Source of the DNA: Sphingomonas hengshuiensis
Lineage (GTDB): Bacteria > Pseudomonadota > Alphaproteobacteria > Sphingomonadales > Sphingomonadaceae
NCBI RefSeq assembly: GCF_000935025.1
Contig: NZ_CP010836.1
Span: 3,782,001-3,846,000, forward strand
Length of the DNA: 64,000 nt
Direction: 5' to 3'
Program-made: the position numbers and the translations under genes
The notes under the pieces: generated by a model
Databases searched by the model: none
Seen by the model: only the letters and a program-made list of their open reading frames with translations
Told to the model about the DNA's origin: nothing
Shown here: one piece after another, positions 63,028-64,000 of the stretch
Position numbering within the stretch: the stretch's first letter is position 1
Layout of the letters: every line of letters starts with the position of its first letter

Positions 63028-64000
63028 TCACGAAACCAACCTCTCATGAACCACCTTGCCGCCCTGCGTCACCCGCACGGCGTTGCCGATTTCCTCGTCG
63101 AGCACCGGCTTGCCCGCTTCCTTGTCCCAGAAGGCGCTGAGGAAGTTGAACAGGTTGCGCGCGAACAACGCGCTCGCGTCCGCCGACAGCCGGCTCGGCA
63201 CGTTGCGGTGGCCGACGATCCGGACGCCGCTAACCGTCACGACTTCGCCCGCGACTGCGCCTTCGACATTGCCGCCCTGCTCCACCGCCAGATCGACGAT
63301 GACGCTGCCCGGCTTCATGCTCGCGACCTGCGCCGCCGAGATCAGCCGAGGCGCCGGGCGTCCCGGAATCAGCGCCGTCGTGATGACGATGTCCTGCTTG
63401 GCGATGTGCGCCGAAACCAGCTCGGCCTGTGCCGCCTTATATTCGTCCGACATTTCGGTGGCATAGCCGCCGCTGCCTTCGCCTTCGATGCCGGCCACCT
63501 TCTCGACGAAGATCGGCTTGGCGCCCAGCGAGAGGATCTGTTCCCTGGTCGCGGCGCGCACGTCGGTAGCGGAGACCTGTGCGCCCAGCCGCCGCGCGGT
63601 CGCGATCGCCTGGAGCCCGGCGACGCCCACGCCCATCACCAACACCTTGGCCGCGCTCACCGTGCCCGCTGCGGTCATCATCATCGGGAACGCACGATCA
63701 TATTCGGCGGCGGCGTCGAGCACCGCCTTGTACCCCGACAGGTTCGACTGCGACGACAGGATGTCCATCGACTGGGCGCGGGTGATTCGCGGCATGAATT
63801 CCATCGCCAGCGCCTCCGCGCCGAGCGCGGCGTAGCGATCGATCCGCGCGCGCTCCCCGAAGGGATTGAGCCCAGCGACGATCCACGCCCCCGGCGCGAG
63901 TCCGCCGAGCGTATCGGGATCGGGGCCCTGCACGCCCAGCACGATCCCGGCATCCGCAAGCACCTCCGCGCGGCCGGCGACGGTTGCGCCGACATCGGCA
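63028..64000 (-). CDS. pntA: NAD(P) transhydrogenase subunit alpha part 1, C-terminal part
   Basis: The last about 323 codons are present; the 5' end runs off the window. It has EFMPRITRAQSMDILSSQSN LSGYKAV, the dinucleotide fold VLVMGVGVAGLQAIATARRL GAQVSATDVR, and ITTALIPGRPAPRLISAAQV, the AlaDh/PNT family. It binds NADH in domain I. It is first in the operon, before the DUF559 insertion. Confidence 0.95.
   Translation of the reverse strand, partial: ADVGATVAGRAEVLADAGIVLGVQGPDPDTLGGLAPGAWIVAGLNPFGERARIDRYAALGAEALAMEFMPRITRAQSMDILSSQSNLSGYKAVLDAAAEYDRAFPMMMTAAGTVSAAKVLVMGVGVAGLQAIATARRLGAQVSATDVRAATREQILSLGAKPIFVEKVAGIEGEGSGGYATEMSDEYKAAQAELVSAHIAKQDIVITTALIPGRPAPRLISAAQVASMKPGSVIVDLAVEQGGNVEGAVAGEVVTVSGVRIVGHRNVPSRLSADASALFARNLFNFLSAFWDKEAGKPVLDEEIGNAVRVTQGGKVVHERLVS

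Overview
The window comes from a high-GC alphaproteobacterium, most probably a Sphingomonas-like member of the Sphingomonadales. I infer this from the RcGTA-type structural gene cluster, the many CTCCCC/GGGGAG palindromic repeats between genes, the TonB-dependent receptor, and the DUF2339, DUF6456, PilZ and pnt genes. There are three blocks.

Block 1 (1-11790, minus strand) is a gene-transfer-agent-like (RcGTA-like) head and tail cluster. In transcription order it has small terminase, large terminase, portal, DUF6127 protein, prohead protease, HEAT-repeat protein, HK97 capsid, head-spike genes, connector, DUF3168 protein, tail tube, gp10, tail chaperone, a very short tape measure, and the start of the distal tail gene, which runs off the window. 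Extra genes (a methyltransferase-like gene, a DUF559 endonuclease gene, a LamG-like gene) and families of palindromic repeats have been inserted into it. One repeat supplies the start codon of gp10, another lies in the first codons of the chaperone gene, and the chaperone has fused in frame with the tape measure.

Block 2 (11849-50317) is a complete Mu-like transposable prophage of 38,469 bp. I can place both ends: they begin TG and end CA, share an imperfect 27-bp inverted repeat, and are bracketed by a 5-bp target duplication, GTGCC. From left to right it carries a leftward accessory gene and an S24 repressor, a Ner-like gene, a run of small early genes (ParB/MucR, HTH, LexA-like, ASCH), MuA transposase, MuB ATPase, a stand-alone DnaA domain IV protein, GemA and Mor. 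Next come lysis genes (GH108 endolysin, nested spanins, holin) interleaved with an SGNH tail-spike gene and a LamG-like gene. Packaging and head genes follow (gp27, TerL, portal, MuF, protease, capsid), and finally a contractile tail (sheath, tube, chaperone, tape measure, gp43-gp48, fibre). Two identical 19-bp sequences holding CTGAA-TTAG-TTCAG lie 50-51 bp before the endolysin and protease genes and look like sites for the Mor activator. The portal carries a C-terminal ADP-ribosyltransferase domain inserted between 22-bp direct repeats, which splits off the portal's own C-terminus. MuF carries a PBECR-like nuclease domain.

The prophage sits 54 bp upstream of the first GTA gene, in what was the intergenic region shared with the TonB receptor, so it has probably separated the GTA cluster from its native promoter.

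Block 3 (50323-64000) is ordinary chromosome: TonB receptor, a DapF-like epimerase, glutathione transferase, DUF2339 membrane protein, PilZ, DUF6456, an XRE regulator, a small exported protein, tRNA-Val(TAC), a MarR-like regulator, and the pnt transhydrogenase operon. A DUF559 gene and its palindromic repeats interrupt the pnt operon between pntA-1 and pntA-2.
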